A stretch of DNA of 9,362 nt from an uncultured Clostridia bacterium (GTDB taxonomy: Bacteria > Bacillota > Clostridia > TANB77 > CAG-508), in the NCBI GenBank assembly GCA_934167435.1, contig CAKPKZ010000059.1:1-9362 (forward strand). Reading direction: 5' to 3'. The translations under genes were made by a program, and so were the position numbers. Within the stretch, counting starts at the first letter, position 1, and each line of letters starts with the position of its first letter. A model generated the notes under the pieces. The model worked only from the letters and a program-made list of their open reading frames with translations, was not told the origin of the DNA and ran no database searches. Below are positions 1 to 7,032 of the stretch, in pieces.

Positions 1-10
1 GTGCCCAATA

Positions 11-1450
11 ATGTCAAGAGAAGATTATGAGGTAGTAATAGGATTAGAAGTTCATGCAGAGCTTTCTACAAAAACAAAAATATTTTGTTCATGTCCAACA
101 GCATTTGGTGCGGCTCCAAATACACATACATGTCCAATATGTATGGCAATGCCAGGAACATTACCAGTATTAAATGAAAAGGTAGTAGAATATGCTGTAA
201 AAGCAGGACTTGCTACAAATTGCGAAATTTCAAGAAATAGTAAAAATGATAGAAAAAATTATTTTTATCCAGACTTACCAAAAGCATACCAAATATCACA
301 ATTTGATAAACCACTTTGTGAACATGGATATGTTGAAATAGACACAAAAGAAGGAAAGAAAAAAATAAGAATAACAAGAATACATATAGAAGAAGATGCA
401 GGAAAATTAAATCACGACGAATTTGGAGGAGGCTCTTTAGTTGATTTAAACAGAGCTGGAGTTCCTTTAATAGAAACAGTTTCTGAACCAGACATTAGAA
501 GTGCTGAAGAAGCTGAAAGTTATCTTAGAAAATTAAAATCAATATTAGAATATATTGAAGTATCAGACTGCAAAATGCAAGAAGGTTCTTTAAGAGCAGA
601 TGTTAACGTTTCTGTAAAGAAAAAAACAGATACAAAATTAGGTACACGTACAGAAATGAAAAATATGAACTCATTTAGAAGCATAGTAAGAGCTATAGAA
701 TATGAAGTTGATAGACAAATAGATATACTAGAAGATGGAGGAACAATTACACAAGAGACATTAAGATGGGATGATGTATCAGGAAAAACATTTCCAATGA
801 GAGACAAAGAAGATGCACAAGATTATAGATATTTTCCAGATCCAGACCTAGTTGCAATAAAATTATCAGAAGAATATATACAAAACATAAAAGATAATTT
901 ACCAGAACTTCCAGAAAGCAGAAAACAAAGATATTTAGAAGAATATAATTTATCTGAAAAAGATGCAAAACTTTTAACATCTTCAAAATATTTATCAGAT
1001 TTATTTGAAGGAGCAGTTAAAATATGCAATAATCCAAAAGCAGTAAATAACTGGATTATATCTGATATATCTAGAATTTTAAATGAAACAGAAACAGAAC
1101 CAATATCAATTCCTTTTGATAGTAACCAATTAGGAAAATTAGTTATATTAATTGATAAAGGAACAATTAGTTCAAGTATTGGTAAAAAAGTATTAGTAGA
1201 ATTATTTGAAAATCCAAGAGATCCAGAAGAAATTATTAAAGAAAAAGGATGGATTCAAATTTCTGACGAAGGTGCAATTAAAGAAGTGGTTATGAAAATA
1301 TTAGAAGCAAATCCACAATCAATTGCAGACTATAAAGCAGGAAAAGATAAAGCATTAGGATTTTTGGTTGGACAAGCAATGAAGGAAACAAAAGGAAAAG
1401 CAAATCCACAAATGCTAAATAAAATGTTTATAGAAGAATTAAAAAAATAA
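11..1450 (+). CDS. gatB: Aspartyl/glutamyl-tRNA amidotransferase subunit B (GatB)
   Basis: GatB is the kinase/amidation subunit of the cytoplasmic GatCAB complex. It activates the misacylated glutamate of Glu-tRNA(Gln), and in many bacteria Asp-tRNA(Asn), with ATP and amidates it using ammonia passed from GatA. The 479-residue length is normal. The N-terminus has the VIGLEVH signature (residues 9-15), then the zinc-binding cysteines C26, C28, C41 and C44. The YFYPDLPKAYQISQ stretch and the R-A-D-V-N-V-S region of the catalytic cradle follow. The C-terminal YqeY-like tail ends with the GQ-M-K-x-T-K-G-K-A-N-P motif. The ATG at 11 matches family starts; bases 1-3 (GTG) could be the tail of an AGGAGGTG ribosome site cut by the window edge. 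GatA and GatC would be expected upstream, out of view. A terminator follows the stop directly. Identification is near certain. Confidence 0.98.
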   Translation: MSREDYEVVIGLEVHAELSTKTKIFCSCPTAFGAAPNTHTCPICMAMPGTLPVLNEKVVEYAVKAGLATNCEISRNSKNDRKNYFYPDLPKAYQISQFDKPLCEHGYVEIDTKEGKKKIRITRIHIEEDAGKLNHDEFGGGSLVDLNRAGVPLIETVSEPDIRSAEEAESYLRKLKSILEYIEVSDCKMQEGSLRADVNVSVKKKTDTKLGTRTEMKNMNSFRSIVRAIEYEVDRQIDILEDGGTITQETLRWDDVSGKTFPMRDKEDAQDYRYFPDPDLVAIKLSEEYIQNIKDNLPELPESRKQRYLEEYNLSEKDAKLLTSSKYLSDLFEGAVKICNNPKAVNNWIISDISRILNETETEPISIPFDSNQLGKLVILIDKGTISSSIGKKVLVELFENPRDPEEIIKEKGWIQISDEGAIKEVVMKILEANPQSIADYKAGKDKALGFLVGQAMKETKGKANPQMLNKMFIEELKK

Positions 1451-1481
1451 AAAAACCCATAATTTGGGTTTTTATTTTTTT
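1451..1481. terminator. Bidirectional intrinsic terminator between gatB and the DUF1836 gene
   Basis: AAAAACCCA (1451-1459) pairs with TGGGTTTTT (1465-1473) around a 5-base loop, and T-runs continue to 1481 on the plus strand. The A-rich stretch at 1441-1456 gives an equivalent U-tract on the minus strand, so it can serve both convergent genes. The minus-strand stop codon (1472-1474) lies partly within the right arm. Only four pairs of the stem involve C/G or their immediate neighbours; the rest are A-T. Confidence 0.85.
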
Positions 1482-1960
1482 AAGTATTTAATTTGCACAT
1501 AAAGTTTATTTACAAAAGATTGAACTACATTTTTTAAAATATATTGTTCTTCTGACAAAACTTCATCAGAATAGTAAACTGTACCATTAAAGGTAGAATT
1601 TAAACAGTCATTTAAAACATTACAAAATTTATTATAGCTAATATCTGCTGGAGAAGTTTTTAGTGCTAGAGTAATTAAATTTTTTATATCATTAATGCTG
1701 TATACTTGTTTTAAAATACAAATAACAATTAATTCAGCAATACATAATTTGTTGTATTTTTTCTTAGTAGGGGCATTTATAACACCGTTTTTAACATAAT
1801 TGTTTACCATAGTTTTAGTTATTAAATTTTCGTCTTTTACGTATGAAGAAAGTGTGGTGTATATATATGTTAAAACTTGATCCATATATAAATCAATATT
1901 TGGTAATTCTTCCCAAAGTGGAATATGAAAATTAGAAATATTAAAACAATTATTACACAT
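1472..1960 (-). CDS. DUF1836 family protein, function unknown
   Basis: This 162-residue protein matches the DUF1836 pattern: W16-E-E-L-P20, then L-Y-M-D-Q-V (24-29), T-M-V-N-N-Y-V-K (50-57), K-K-K-Y (66-69) and I-L-K-Q (82-85). The family is common in Firmicutes and has no firmly assigned role that I know. The helical layout with a TMxNNYVK segment suggests a winged-helix/MerR-like DNA-binding fold, which is inference. The start at 1960 is chosen because GGAGG lies 8 bases upstream; the reading frame is open a further 22 codons but that extension has no ribosome site and covers the promoter. Cys2 and Cys5 follow the start Met. No membrane segment or signal peptide is seen. It is divergent from the trhA-like gene and shares its control region, so a regulatory role toward that neighbour is possible. 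Confidence 0.88.
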   Translation of the reverse strand: MCNNCFNISNFHIPLWEELPNIDLYMDQVLTYIYTTLSSYVKDENLITKTMVNNYVKNGVINAPTKKKYNKLCIAELIVICILKQVYSINDIKNLITLALKTSPADISYNKFCNVLNDCLNSTFNGTVYYSDEVLSEEQYILKNVVQSFVNKLYVQIKYLKK

Positions 1961-1968
1961 AGTACCTT

Positions 1969-1973
1969 CCTCC
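1969..1973 (-). promoter_or_regulatory. Ribosome binding site fixing the DUF1836 start
   Basis: GGAGG on the minus strand, 8 bases before the ATG at 1960. It selects the 162-residue form over a start 66 bases further upstream. Confidence 0.8.
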
Positions 1974-1979
1974 AAAATA

Positions 1980-2008
1980 ATAATAACATAATAGGAATAT
2001 AAAGTCAA
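1980..2008 (-). promoter_or_regulatory. Candidate sigma-A promoter for the DUF1836 gene
   Basis: On the minus strand TTGACT (2008-2003) is followed by a 17-base spacer and TATTAT (1985-1980). The predicted start near 1973 would leave only about 13 bases of leader, with the ribosome site at the very 5' end. The match is good, but the short leader lowers confidence. Confidence 0.6.
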
Positions 2009-2011
2009 TTG

Positions 2012-2040
2012 TTGACATAGAATCATATATATGATAATAT
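2012..2040 (+). promoter_or_regulatory. Sigma-A promoter for the trhA-like gene
   Basis: TTGACA (2012-2017), a 17-base spacer and TAATAT (2035-2040), about 28 bases before the start codon. Its -35 box is 3 bp from the opposing -35 box of the DUF1836 promoter. Confidence 0.8.
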
Positions 2041-2068
2041 AGTTTTGAAAACTACATAAGGAGGAAAA

Positions 2069-2743
2069 ATGAAAAGAACAAAATTAAAAGATAGAATATT
2101 ACCTAATTATACTAAAGGTGAAGAGATATTTAATATGGTTTCACATATTGTAGGAGGAGTTATTGGAATAGTAGCAATTGTACTATGTGTAGTGCAAGCT
2201 GTAAAACATAATAACGGGTATGGAATTGCTTCTGGAATTGTATTTGGCATAACTTTAGTTATATTATATACAATGTCTAGTATATATCATGGATTAAGTC
2301 CAAAATTAAAAGCTAAAAAGGTTTTTCAAGTAATAGATCATTGCTCAATATTTTTATTAATAGCTGGTTCGTATACGCCATTTTGTTTATGTACTTTAAG
2401 ACAAGCAGATCCAGTAGTTGGATGGACAATATTTGGAATAGTTTGGGGAATTGCTGTGCTTGGAATAGTGCTAAATGCAATAGATATAAAAATGTTTAAA
2501 AAATTTTCAATGATTTGTTATTTAGTAATGGGATGGTGTATAATAGTAAAAATTAATCTATTAATAGAAAAGTTAGGAAACATTGGATTTGGATTACTGT
2601 TGGCAGGTGGAATTTCTTATACTGTAGGAGCTGTTTTATATGGATTAGGAAAAAAGAAAAAATGGATGCATTCTATTTTTCATTTACTATGTGTAGTTTC
2701 AACAATACTACATTTACTATGTATTTTAATATATGTAATTTAA
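2069..2743 (+). CDS. trhA: Hemolysin III / TrhA family (PAQR superfamily) membrane protein
   Basis: A 224-residue integral membrane protein with about seven hydrophobic segments starting near residue 27, and no separate signal peptide. PAQR/hemolysin III hallmarks are visible: E19-x-x-N22-x-x-S25-H26, S70-S-x-Y-H74, D90-H91, S-Y-T-P (101-104) and H201-x3-H205. By analogy with adiponectin receptors H74, H201 and H205 would bind zinc. E. coli TrhA (YqfA) is linked to membrane energetics and fluidity homeostasis; the hemolysin name comes from Bacillus cereus and need not apply. AAGGAGG at 2058-2064 sits 4 bases before the ATG. The gene is monocistronic, between its own promoter and a terminator whose stem begins in the stop codon. 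Family assignment is secure; the physiological role is not. Confidence 0.93.
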   Translation: MKRTKLKDRILPNYTKGEEIFNMVSHIVGGVIGIVAIVLCVVQAVKHNNGYGIASGIVFGITLVILYTMSSIYHGLSPKLKAKKVFQVIDHCSIFLLIAGSYTPFCLCTLRQADPVVGWTIFGIVWGIAVLGIVLNAIDIKMFKKFSMICYLVMGWCIIVKINLLIEKLGNIGFGLLLAGGISYTVGAVLYGLGKKKKWMHSIFHLLCVVSTILHLLCILIYVI

Positions 2744-2769
2744 ATAGATTGTTATCAATCTATTTTTTT
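2742..2769 (+). terminator. Intrinsic terminator after the trhA-like gene
   Basis: AAATAGATTG (2742-2751) pairs perfectly with CAATCTATTT (2756-2765) around TTAT, and the T-run continues to 2769. The left arm starts inside the TAA stop codon. Confidence 0.85.
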
Positions 2770-2776
2770 CGTAATA

Positions 2777-2805
2777 TTGATATTTTTTTATTAATATAGT
2801 AAAAT
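2777..2805 (+). promoter_or_regulatory. Sigma-A promoter for the P-loop/Asp23-cmk-plsC genes
   Basis: TTGATA (2777-2782), a 17-base spacer and TAAAAT (2800-2805), directly after the preceding terminator. Predicted start is near 2812, giving a leader of about 20 bases. Confidence 0.7.
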
Positions 2806-2823
2806 ATAAGAAGTTAAAAATAT

Positions 2824-2828
2824 GGAGG
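2824..2828 (+). promoter_or_regulatory. Ribosome binding site fixing the P-loop/Asp23 start
   Basis: GGAGG lies 5 bases before the ATG at 2834. An in-frame ATG at 2822 would place this site inside the coding region and has no site of its own, so 2834 is preferred. Confidence 0.8.
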
Positions 2829-2833
2829 AAAAA

Positions 2834-3700
2834 ATGTCACTAAAAGATATTTCGATTTTTGGAAATAAAATAAAAGTATATGCATTTGTTGGACCATCTG
2901 GGACAGGAAAAAGTTATAGAGCACAAATGGTAGCAAGTGAAAAAAATATTGAATACATAATAGATGATGGACTATTAATTAGTAATAATAAAGTAATTGC
3001 TGGAGAATCTGCTAAAAAAGCACCAACAAAAATAGAAACTGTAAAACATGCATTATTCTATACAGAAAACGAGAAAAGAGAAATAATAACAGCATTAAAA
3101 AAATATAAGCCACAAAGTATTTTAATTTTAGGAACATCAGATGGTATGGTACAAAAAATAGCAGCTAATTTAGAATTACCAGAAATATCAGAAACAATAT
3201 ATATAACAGACGTTGCAACACAACAAGAGATGGAAACAGCAAGAAGAATAAGAGTTACTGAAGGAAAGCATGTAATACCAGTACCAACATTTGAAATAAA
3301 AAAAGATTTTTCAGGTTTTTTGTTAGACCCACTTCAAATTTTTAAATCTAAAGGAAAAGGTCAAAAACCATATGTATCTGAAAAATCTATAATAAGGCCA
3401 ACATTCAGTTATATGGGGAATTTTACTATTTCAGATACAGTATTTAGACAAATTGTAGAGTATATATCAAGTAAAACACCAGCAATATATAAAGTTTTAA
3501 AAACTAGAGTTGATAATGTGGGAGAAGGTACAAGTATTTATATGGAAGTAACAATAGTATATGGATTTAATGTTGTTCAGGGATTAAAAGATTTTAAAGA
3601 AAAAGCTAAGAAAGAAATTGAAAAGTTAACTGCTATGACAGTCGTAGAAATAGATGTAGTAGCAAAAAGTATATTTATACCAAAAGAGGAGGAAAAATAA
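2834..3700 (+). CDS. P-loop NTPase with C-terminal Asp23/Gls24-like domain
   Basis: A 288-residue soluble protein, two parts. The N-terminus has a Walker A motif, GPSGTGKS (residues 20-27), after a hydrophobic strand. A hydrophobic S-I-L-I-L-G strand near 95-100 could lead to a Walker B-like position, but no classical acidic Walker B is clear. A basic R-R-I-R stretch (137-140) and a conserved-looking H-V-I-P-V-P-T-F segment (146-153) follow. Residues ~190-280 resemble Asp23/Gls24 (DUF322): GNFTIS, V-Y-G (242-244), then a helix and E-K-L-T-A-M-T-V-V-E-I-D-V. Asp23-family proteins are envelope-associated in Firmicutes. The exact function is unknown to me; ATP- or GTP-dependent action with an envelope link is inference. 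It heads a tight operon: cmk starts at the base after its stop. No membrane segment is seen. Confidence 0.8.
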   Translation: MSLKDISIFGNKIKVYAFVGPSGTGKSYRAQMVASEKNIEYIIDDGLLISNNKVIAGESAKKAPTKIETVKHALFYTENEKREIITALKKYKPQSILILGTSDGMVQKIAANLELPEISETIYITDVATQQEMETARRIRVTEGKHVIPVPTFEIKKDFSGFLLDPLQIFKSKGKGQKPYVSEKSIIRPTFSYMGNFTISDTVFRQIVEYISSKTPAIYKVLKTRVDNVGEGTSIYMEVTIVYGFNVVQGLKDFKEKAKKEIEKLTAMTVVEIDVVAKSIFIPKEEEK

Positions 3701-4381
3701 ATGTCATTTATAGTAGCTATAGATGGACCAGCAGGTTCTGGAAAAGGAACTGTAACAAAATTAGTTGCAGATAAATTAGGATTAGTAACAGTAGATACTG
3801 GAGCAATGTATAGGTGTGTTGCTTTAAAAGCTTTAAGAAACAATGTAAATGAGACACAGATAGAAAAATTAGAAAAGATTTTAGAAGATATTTCTATAGA
3901 TTTAAAAAAACAAGGAGAAGAACAATTAGTATTTTTAGATGGAGAAGATGTGTCTAAAGAAATAAGAACAACTAAAATAGATGAGTGTGTTGCAAAATAT
4001 GCTGCAGTAGAATGTGTAAGAAATAAAGTTACGCCATTACAAAGAAAAATGGGAGAAAACAATGAAATTATAATGGAAGGAAGAGACATTGGAACAACAG
4101 TTTTTCCAAATGCAGATGTAAAAATATACTTAGATGCGTCATTCGAAGAAAGGGCTAAAAGGAGATATAAGCAAGATATGGAAATGGGGCTAAAAGTAAC
4201 ATATGAAGAAGTGCTTGAGGGAATAAAACAAAGACATATATTAGAAACACAAAGAAAAATATCACCGTTAAGAAAGGCGGAAGATGCAATATATGTGGAT
4301 TCAAGCAAATTAACAATTGAGGAAGTTGTTAATAAAATTATAGAAATAGTAAACAGCAAAAAGAAAATTAAAGGGGTGTAG
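3701..4381 (+). CDS. cmk: Cytidylate kinase
   Basis: Cmk phosphorylates CMP and dCMP with ATP to give CDP and dCDP in pyrimidine salvage and nucleotide supply. The 226-residue length is normal for the bacterial enzyme. Visible are the P-loop G-P-A-G-S-G-K-G near residue 9, the D-T-G-A-M-Y-R CMP-binding motif (32-38), the D-G-x-D-V-S segment, and M-E-G-R-D-I-G-T-T-V-F-P with the conserved arginine and aspartate. The lid region is E-E-R-A-K-R-R-Y, and the tail has I-Y-V-D-S-S and a final helix. AGGAGG (3687-3692) lies 8 bases before the ATG and overlaps the end of the preceding gene, so the two are probably co-transcribed and perhaps coupled. Unlike its neighbours it ends in TAG. Identification is near certain. 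Confidence 0.97.
   Translation: MSFIVAIDGPAGSGKGTVTKLVADKLGLVTVDTGAMYRCVALKALRNNVNETQIEKLEKILEDISIDLKKQGEEQLVFLDGEDVSKEIRTTKIDECVAKYAAVECVRNKVTPLQRKMGENNEIIMEGRDIGTTVFPNADVKIYLDASFEERAKRRYKQDMEMGLKVTYEEVLEGIKQRHILETQRKISPLRKAEDAIYVDSSKLTIEEVVNKIIEIVNSKKKIKGV
4372..4378 (+). promoter_or_regulatory. Ribosome binding site for plsC, within the end of cmk
   Basis: AGGGGTG resembles AGGAGGTG and ends 9 bases before the TTG start at 4388. It uses the last codons of cmk, consistent with translational coupling. Confidence 0.65.
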
Positions 4382-4387
4382 ACATAA

Positions 4388-4984
4388 TTGAAAGAGTTAT
4401 TAAAAAAAATAATTAGAGGAATTGTAAAAGGAGCAATATATATATATTGTAAAATAGTATATAGAGTTAGAGTTGTGGGAAAAGAAAATATACCTAAAAC
4501 AGGACAAGTAATAATATGTGGAAATCATAAAAGTTTTTTAGATCCACCATTAATAGAAGTAACATGTGGAAGGTATACGAGATTTTTAGCAAAAGAGGAA
4601 TTAACTAAAAACAAGTTTTTAGCATTTTTAGGTCATGTATTTGATGCAATACTTGTAAAAAGAGATTCAAAAGAAATTGTGGCATTAAAAGAGTCATTGT
4701 CAACTTTAAAAAAAGGAGATTGTTTAGCATTATTTCCAGAAGGAACTAGAAATGGAATTGCCAAAGGAGAAAAAGTAAAAGATGGAGCTGCATTTTTTGC
4801 TGTAAGAAGCGGAGCACCAGTAGTGCCTTGTGGAATAAAAGGTGGAGAAAAGGGAAATTGGAGAGTTACTATTACATATGGTAAACCATTAGACTTTAGT
4901 GAGTATAAAGGCTCAAAAGATAAAGAAGTTTTAGATAAAGTAACAGAGGAAATAATGAGTAATATCTTGGAACTTACAAAGTAA
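4388..4984 (+). CDS. plsC: 1-acyl-sn-glycerol-3-phosphate acyltransferase (PlsC family)
   Basis: PlsC transfers a fatty acyl chain to the sn-2 position of lysophosphatidic acid, giving phosphatidic acid at the inner face of the membrane. The 198 residues carry the family blocks: N46-H47-K-S-F-L-D52 (H-x4-D catalytic motif), I-L-V-K-R (88-92), F-P-E-G-T-R (116-121) and G-A-P-V-V-P (142-147). The first 30 residues are basic and hydrophobic, fitting membrane association. The start is TTG, six bases after the cmk stop; no ATG nearby has a better ribosome site. Clostridial genomes often pair cmk with plsC, which supports one transcript with 2834-4381. No convincing terminator follows. Acyl-donor specificity (acyl-ACP or acyl-CoA) cannot be read from the sequence. 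Confidence 0.93.
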   Translation: MKELLKKIIRGIVKGAIYIYCKIVYRVRVVGKENIPKTGQVIICGNHKSFLDPPLIEVTCGRYTRFLAKEELTKNKFLAFLGHVFDAILVKRDSKEIVALKESLSTLKKGDCLALFPEGTRNGIAKGEKVKDGAAFFAVRSGAPVVPCGIKGGEKGNWRVTITYGKPLDFSEYKGSKDKEVLDKVTEEIMSNILELTK

Positions 4985-5036
4985 GATTTAAAAAACTTTT
5001 AATGACAATATTATCAGATTAATTTCCATAAAATAA

Positions 5037-5065
5037 TTGACAGATAAACAAATTTATTATATAAT
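5037..5065 (+). promoter_or_regulatory. Perfect-consensus sigma-A promoter for typA
   Basis: TTGACA (5037-5042), exactly 17 bases, then TATAAT (5060-5065). Transcription would start near 5072, giving a leader of about 76 bases. This is the strongest promoter in the window by sequence. Confidence 0.92.
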
Positions 5066-5089
5066 TATAAGAGTTTTTTAAGAGAAAAT

Positions 5090-5124
5090 AGACGTTTTTC
5101 ATAAAAAAGCATTGAAAAACGTCT
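5090..5124 (+). other. Stem-loop in the typA 5' leader
   Basis: AGACGTTTTTC (5090-5100) pairs perfectly with GAAAAACGTCT (5114-5124) across a 13-base A-rich loop. No T-run follows, so it is not a terminator. It ends 9 bases before the ribosome site at 5134. It could stabilise the transcript or modulate translation; no known riboswitch class is recognised. Confidence 0.65.
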
Positions 5125-5133
5125 TAAGTTATG

Positions 5134-5140
5134 AAAGGGG
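5134..5140 (+). promoter_or_regulatory. Ribosome binding site fixing the typA start
   Basis: AAAGGGG, 7 bases before the ATG at 5148. A TTG at 5112 in the same frame lies in the leader hairpin without a ribosome site and is rejected. Confidence 0.8.
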
Positions 5141-5147
5141 TAAAAAA

Positions 5148-6962
5148 ATGAACAATAAAAATATTAGAAACATAGCAATAATAGCACACGTTGACCATGG
5201 AAAAACAACTTTAGTTGATGCCATGTTAAGACAAAGCCATATTTTTAGAGATAATGAACAAGTTCAAGAAAGAGTAATGGATTCAAATGATCAAGAAAAA
5301 GAAAGAGGAATAACAATTCTTTCAAAAAATACATCTGTAATGCATGGTGATGTAAAAATAAACATTGTTGATACACCAGGACATGCTGATTTTGGTGGAG
5401 AAGTTGAAAGAGTTTTAAAAACAGTAGATGGAGTTTTACTTTTAGTAGATGCATTTGAAGGTGCAATGCCTCAAACAAGAGAAGTTTTAAAAAAATCCTT
5501 AGCATTAGGTTTAAAACCAATAGTTGTAATTAATAAAATAGACAGACCTGGAGCACAACCAGAAAAAGTAGTTGATCAAGTAATTGAATTGTTTATAGAA
5601 TTAGATGCAACAGATGAACAATTAGATTTTCCAGTAGTATATGCATCTGCAAAAAATGGTATTGCTAAGATGGATTTAGCAGACGAAACAAATAATTTAG
5701 ATTGTTTATTTGAAACAATAATCGAGACAATTCAAGCTCCAAATTGCGATGAAGAAGGACCAGCACAAATGCTTGTATCTAATATTGATTATGATGATTA
5801 TGTTGGAAGAATTGCAGTTGGTAGAGTAGAAAGAGGAACAATAAAAGTTGGAATGCCAGTTTCAATTTGTGGTAAAGAAGATAAAATAACACAAGGAAGA
5901 ATTGCTAAAGTATATACACATGTTGGATTAAATAAGGTAGAAGTAGAAGAAGGAAAAGCAGGTGATATTATAGAACTTGCAGGAATTTCAGATATTAACA
6001 TAGGAGATACAATATGTGACTTTAATAACCCAGAAAAAATTCCTTTTGTAGATATAGACGAACCAACAGTATCTATGACATTTAGTGTAAACAATGGACC
6101 ATTTGCTGGAAAAGAAGGACAATTTATTACATCAAGACACATAAGAGATAGATTATTTAAAGAATTAGACAGAAATGTTTCATTACGAGTAAAAGAAACA
6201 GATTCACCAGATTCATTTGAAGTTTCTGGAAGAGGTGAGTTACATTTATCAGTATTAATAGAAACAATGAGAAGAGAAGGATTTGAATTATTAGTTTCAA
6301 GACCAAAAGTTATATTTAAGGAAATTGATGGTGTAAAATGCGAACCAATAGAACTTCTTGTTGTAAACGTACCAGATGATTGTGTTGGGAATGTAATTGA
6401 AAAATTAGGTAGAAGAAAAGCAGAAATGGTAAATATGGAACCAGCAGAAACAGGACATACAAAAATAGAATTTAGAATTCCAGCAAGAGGATTAATAGGT
6501 TATAGAACAGAATTTTTAACAGATACAAAAGGCGAAGGAACAATGAATCATATATTTGATAGCTATGAGCCTTTTAAAGGAGACATTCAAGCTAGAGTTA
6601 GAGGAACGATTGTTGCATTTGAAAATGGAAAATCTGTAACATATGGATTATATAATGCTCAAGATAAGGGAGAATTATTTATAGGAGCTGGAGTAGATGT
6701 ATATGAAGGAATGATTGTAGGACTAAATTCAAGAGGTGAAGATTTAGCAATAAATGTATGCAAAGAAAAACACTTAACAAATACTAGAGCTTCTGGTTCA
6801 GACGATGCACTTCGTTTAGTTCCACCAATTCAAATGTCACTTGAAAAAGCAATAGAATTTATTCAAGACGATGAATTAGTTGAAGTTACACCAAAATCAA
6901 TTCGTTTAAGAAAGAAAATATTAGATTCTAAAGAAAGAGAAAGAGCTAATAGAAATAAATAG
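5148..6962 (+). CDS. typA: Ribosome-associated translational GTPase TypA/BipA
   Basis: TypA/BipA is an EF-G-like GTPase that binds the ribosome and assists 50S assembly and growth under stress, notably cold. The 604-residue length is typical. GTPase motifs are A-H-V-D-H-G-K-T-T (13-21), the switch I region E-R-G-I-T-I (52-57), D-T-P-G-H (75-79), N-K-I-D (129-132) and an S-A-K-N-G G5 motif. A beta-barrel domain II, EF-G domain III- and V-like parts and the BipA-specific C-terminal domain (about 485 to the end) follow. The latter contains R-G-T-I-V-A-F-E-N-G, N-x-R-A-S-G-S-D and the basic tail with L-R-K-K-I-L. It has its own consensus promoter and hairpin leader and a terminator after the stop, so it is probably monocistronic. 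Identification is near certain. Confidence 0.97.
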   Translation: MNNKNIRNIAIIAHVDHGKTTLVDAMLRQSHIFRDNEQVQERVMDSNDQEKERGITILSKNTSVMHGDVKINIVDTPGHADFGGEVERVLKTVDGVLLLVDAFEGAMPQTREVLKKSLALGLKPIVVINKIDRPGAQPEKVVDQVIELFIELDATDEQLDFPVVYASAKNGIAKMDLADETNNLDCLFETIIETIQAPNCDEEGPAQMLVSNIDYDDYVGRIAVGRVERGTIKVGMPVSICGKEDKITQGRIAKVYTHVGLNKVEVEEGKAGDIIELAGISDINIGDTICDFNNPEKIPFVDIDEPTVSMTFSVNNGPFAGKEGQFITSRHIRDRLFKELDRNVSLRVKETDSPDSFEVSGRGELHLSVLIETMRREGFELLVSRPKVIFKEIDGVKCEPIELLVVNVPDDCVGNVIEKLGRRKAEMVNMEPAETGHTKIEFRIPARGLIGYRTEFLTDTKGEGTMNHIFDSYEPFKGDIQARVRGTIVAFENGKSVTYGLYNAQDKGELFIGAGVDVYEGMIVGLNSRGEDLAINVCKEKHLTNTRASGSDDALRLVPPIQMSLEKAIEFIQDDELVEVTPKSIRLRKKILDSKERERANRNK

Positions 6963-6965
6963 AAT

Positions 6966-7007
6966 AAAAATGAGACAAGGAGACAGTCCAAAAATGTCTC
7001 ATTTTTT
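6966..7007 (+). terminator. Intrinsic terminator after typA, with a REP-like loop
   Basis: AAAAATGAGACA (6966-6977) pairs with TGTCTCATTTTT (6995-7006), with a T-run to 7007. The 17-base loop holds GGAGACAGTCC (6979-6989), whose GGA and TCC ends can pair as a small inner stem. The A-run before the left arm could also allow use on the minus strand. Confidence 0.85.
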
Positions 7008-7032
7008 ATATTGATATTTTAAATGTGAAATT

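Noticed and set aside
1..30. Overlapping 3' end of gatA in the first bases
   Set aside because: Two frames close within the first 30 bases but too few codons are visible to recognise a GatA C-terminus.
520..1029. Three overlapping minus-strand open frames inside gatB
   Set aside because: They are antisense shadows of a well-conserved gene, with hydrophobic low-complexity translations and no start signals.
3577..4359. 260-codon open frame on the minus strand
   Set aside because: It is antisense to cmk, whose motifs are unambiguous. The translation is Ser/Ile/Phe-rich low-complexity sequence and there is no ribosome site.
4985..5036. Terminator after plsC
   Set aside because: Only a weak 6-bp A-T stem is possible near 4989-5002, with no proper T-run. 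Transcription may end further on or run into typA.
5090..5124. Riboswitch or T-box reading of the typA leader
   Set aside because: The leader is only about 76 bases with one simple hairpin, lacks a T-box or known aptamer core, and has no terminator/antiterminator pair.
5112..5147. N-terminal extension of TypA from a TTG at 5112
   Set aside because: The TTG lies in the leader hairpin with no ribosome site, while ATG 5148 has AAAGGGG at proper spacing and matches family starts.
5245..6142. Two minus-strand open frames inside typA
   Set aside because: One is Leu/His/Phe repeats from the antisense strand and the other is also antisense to conserved TypA domains; neither resembles a protein family.
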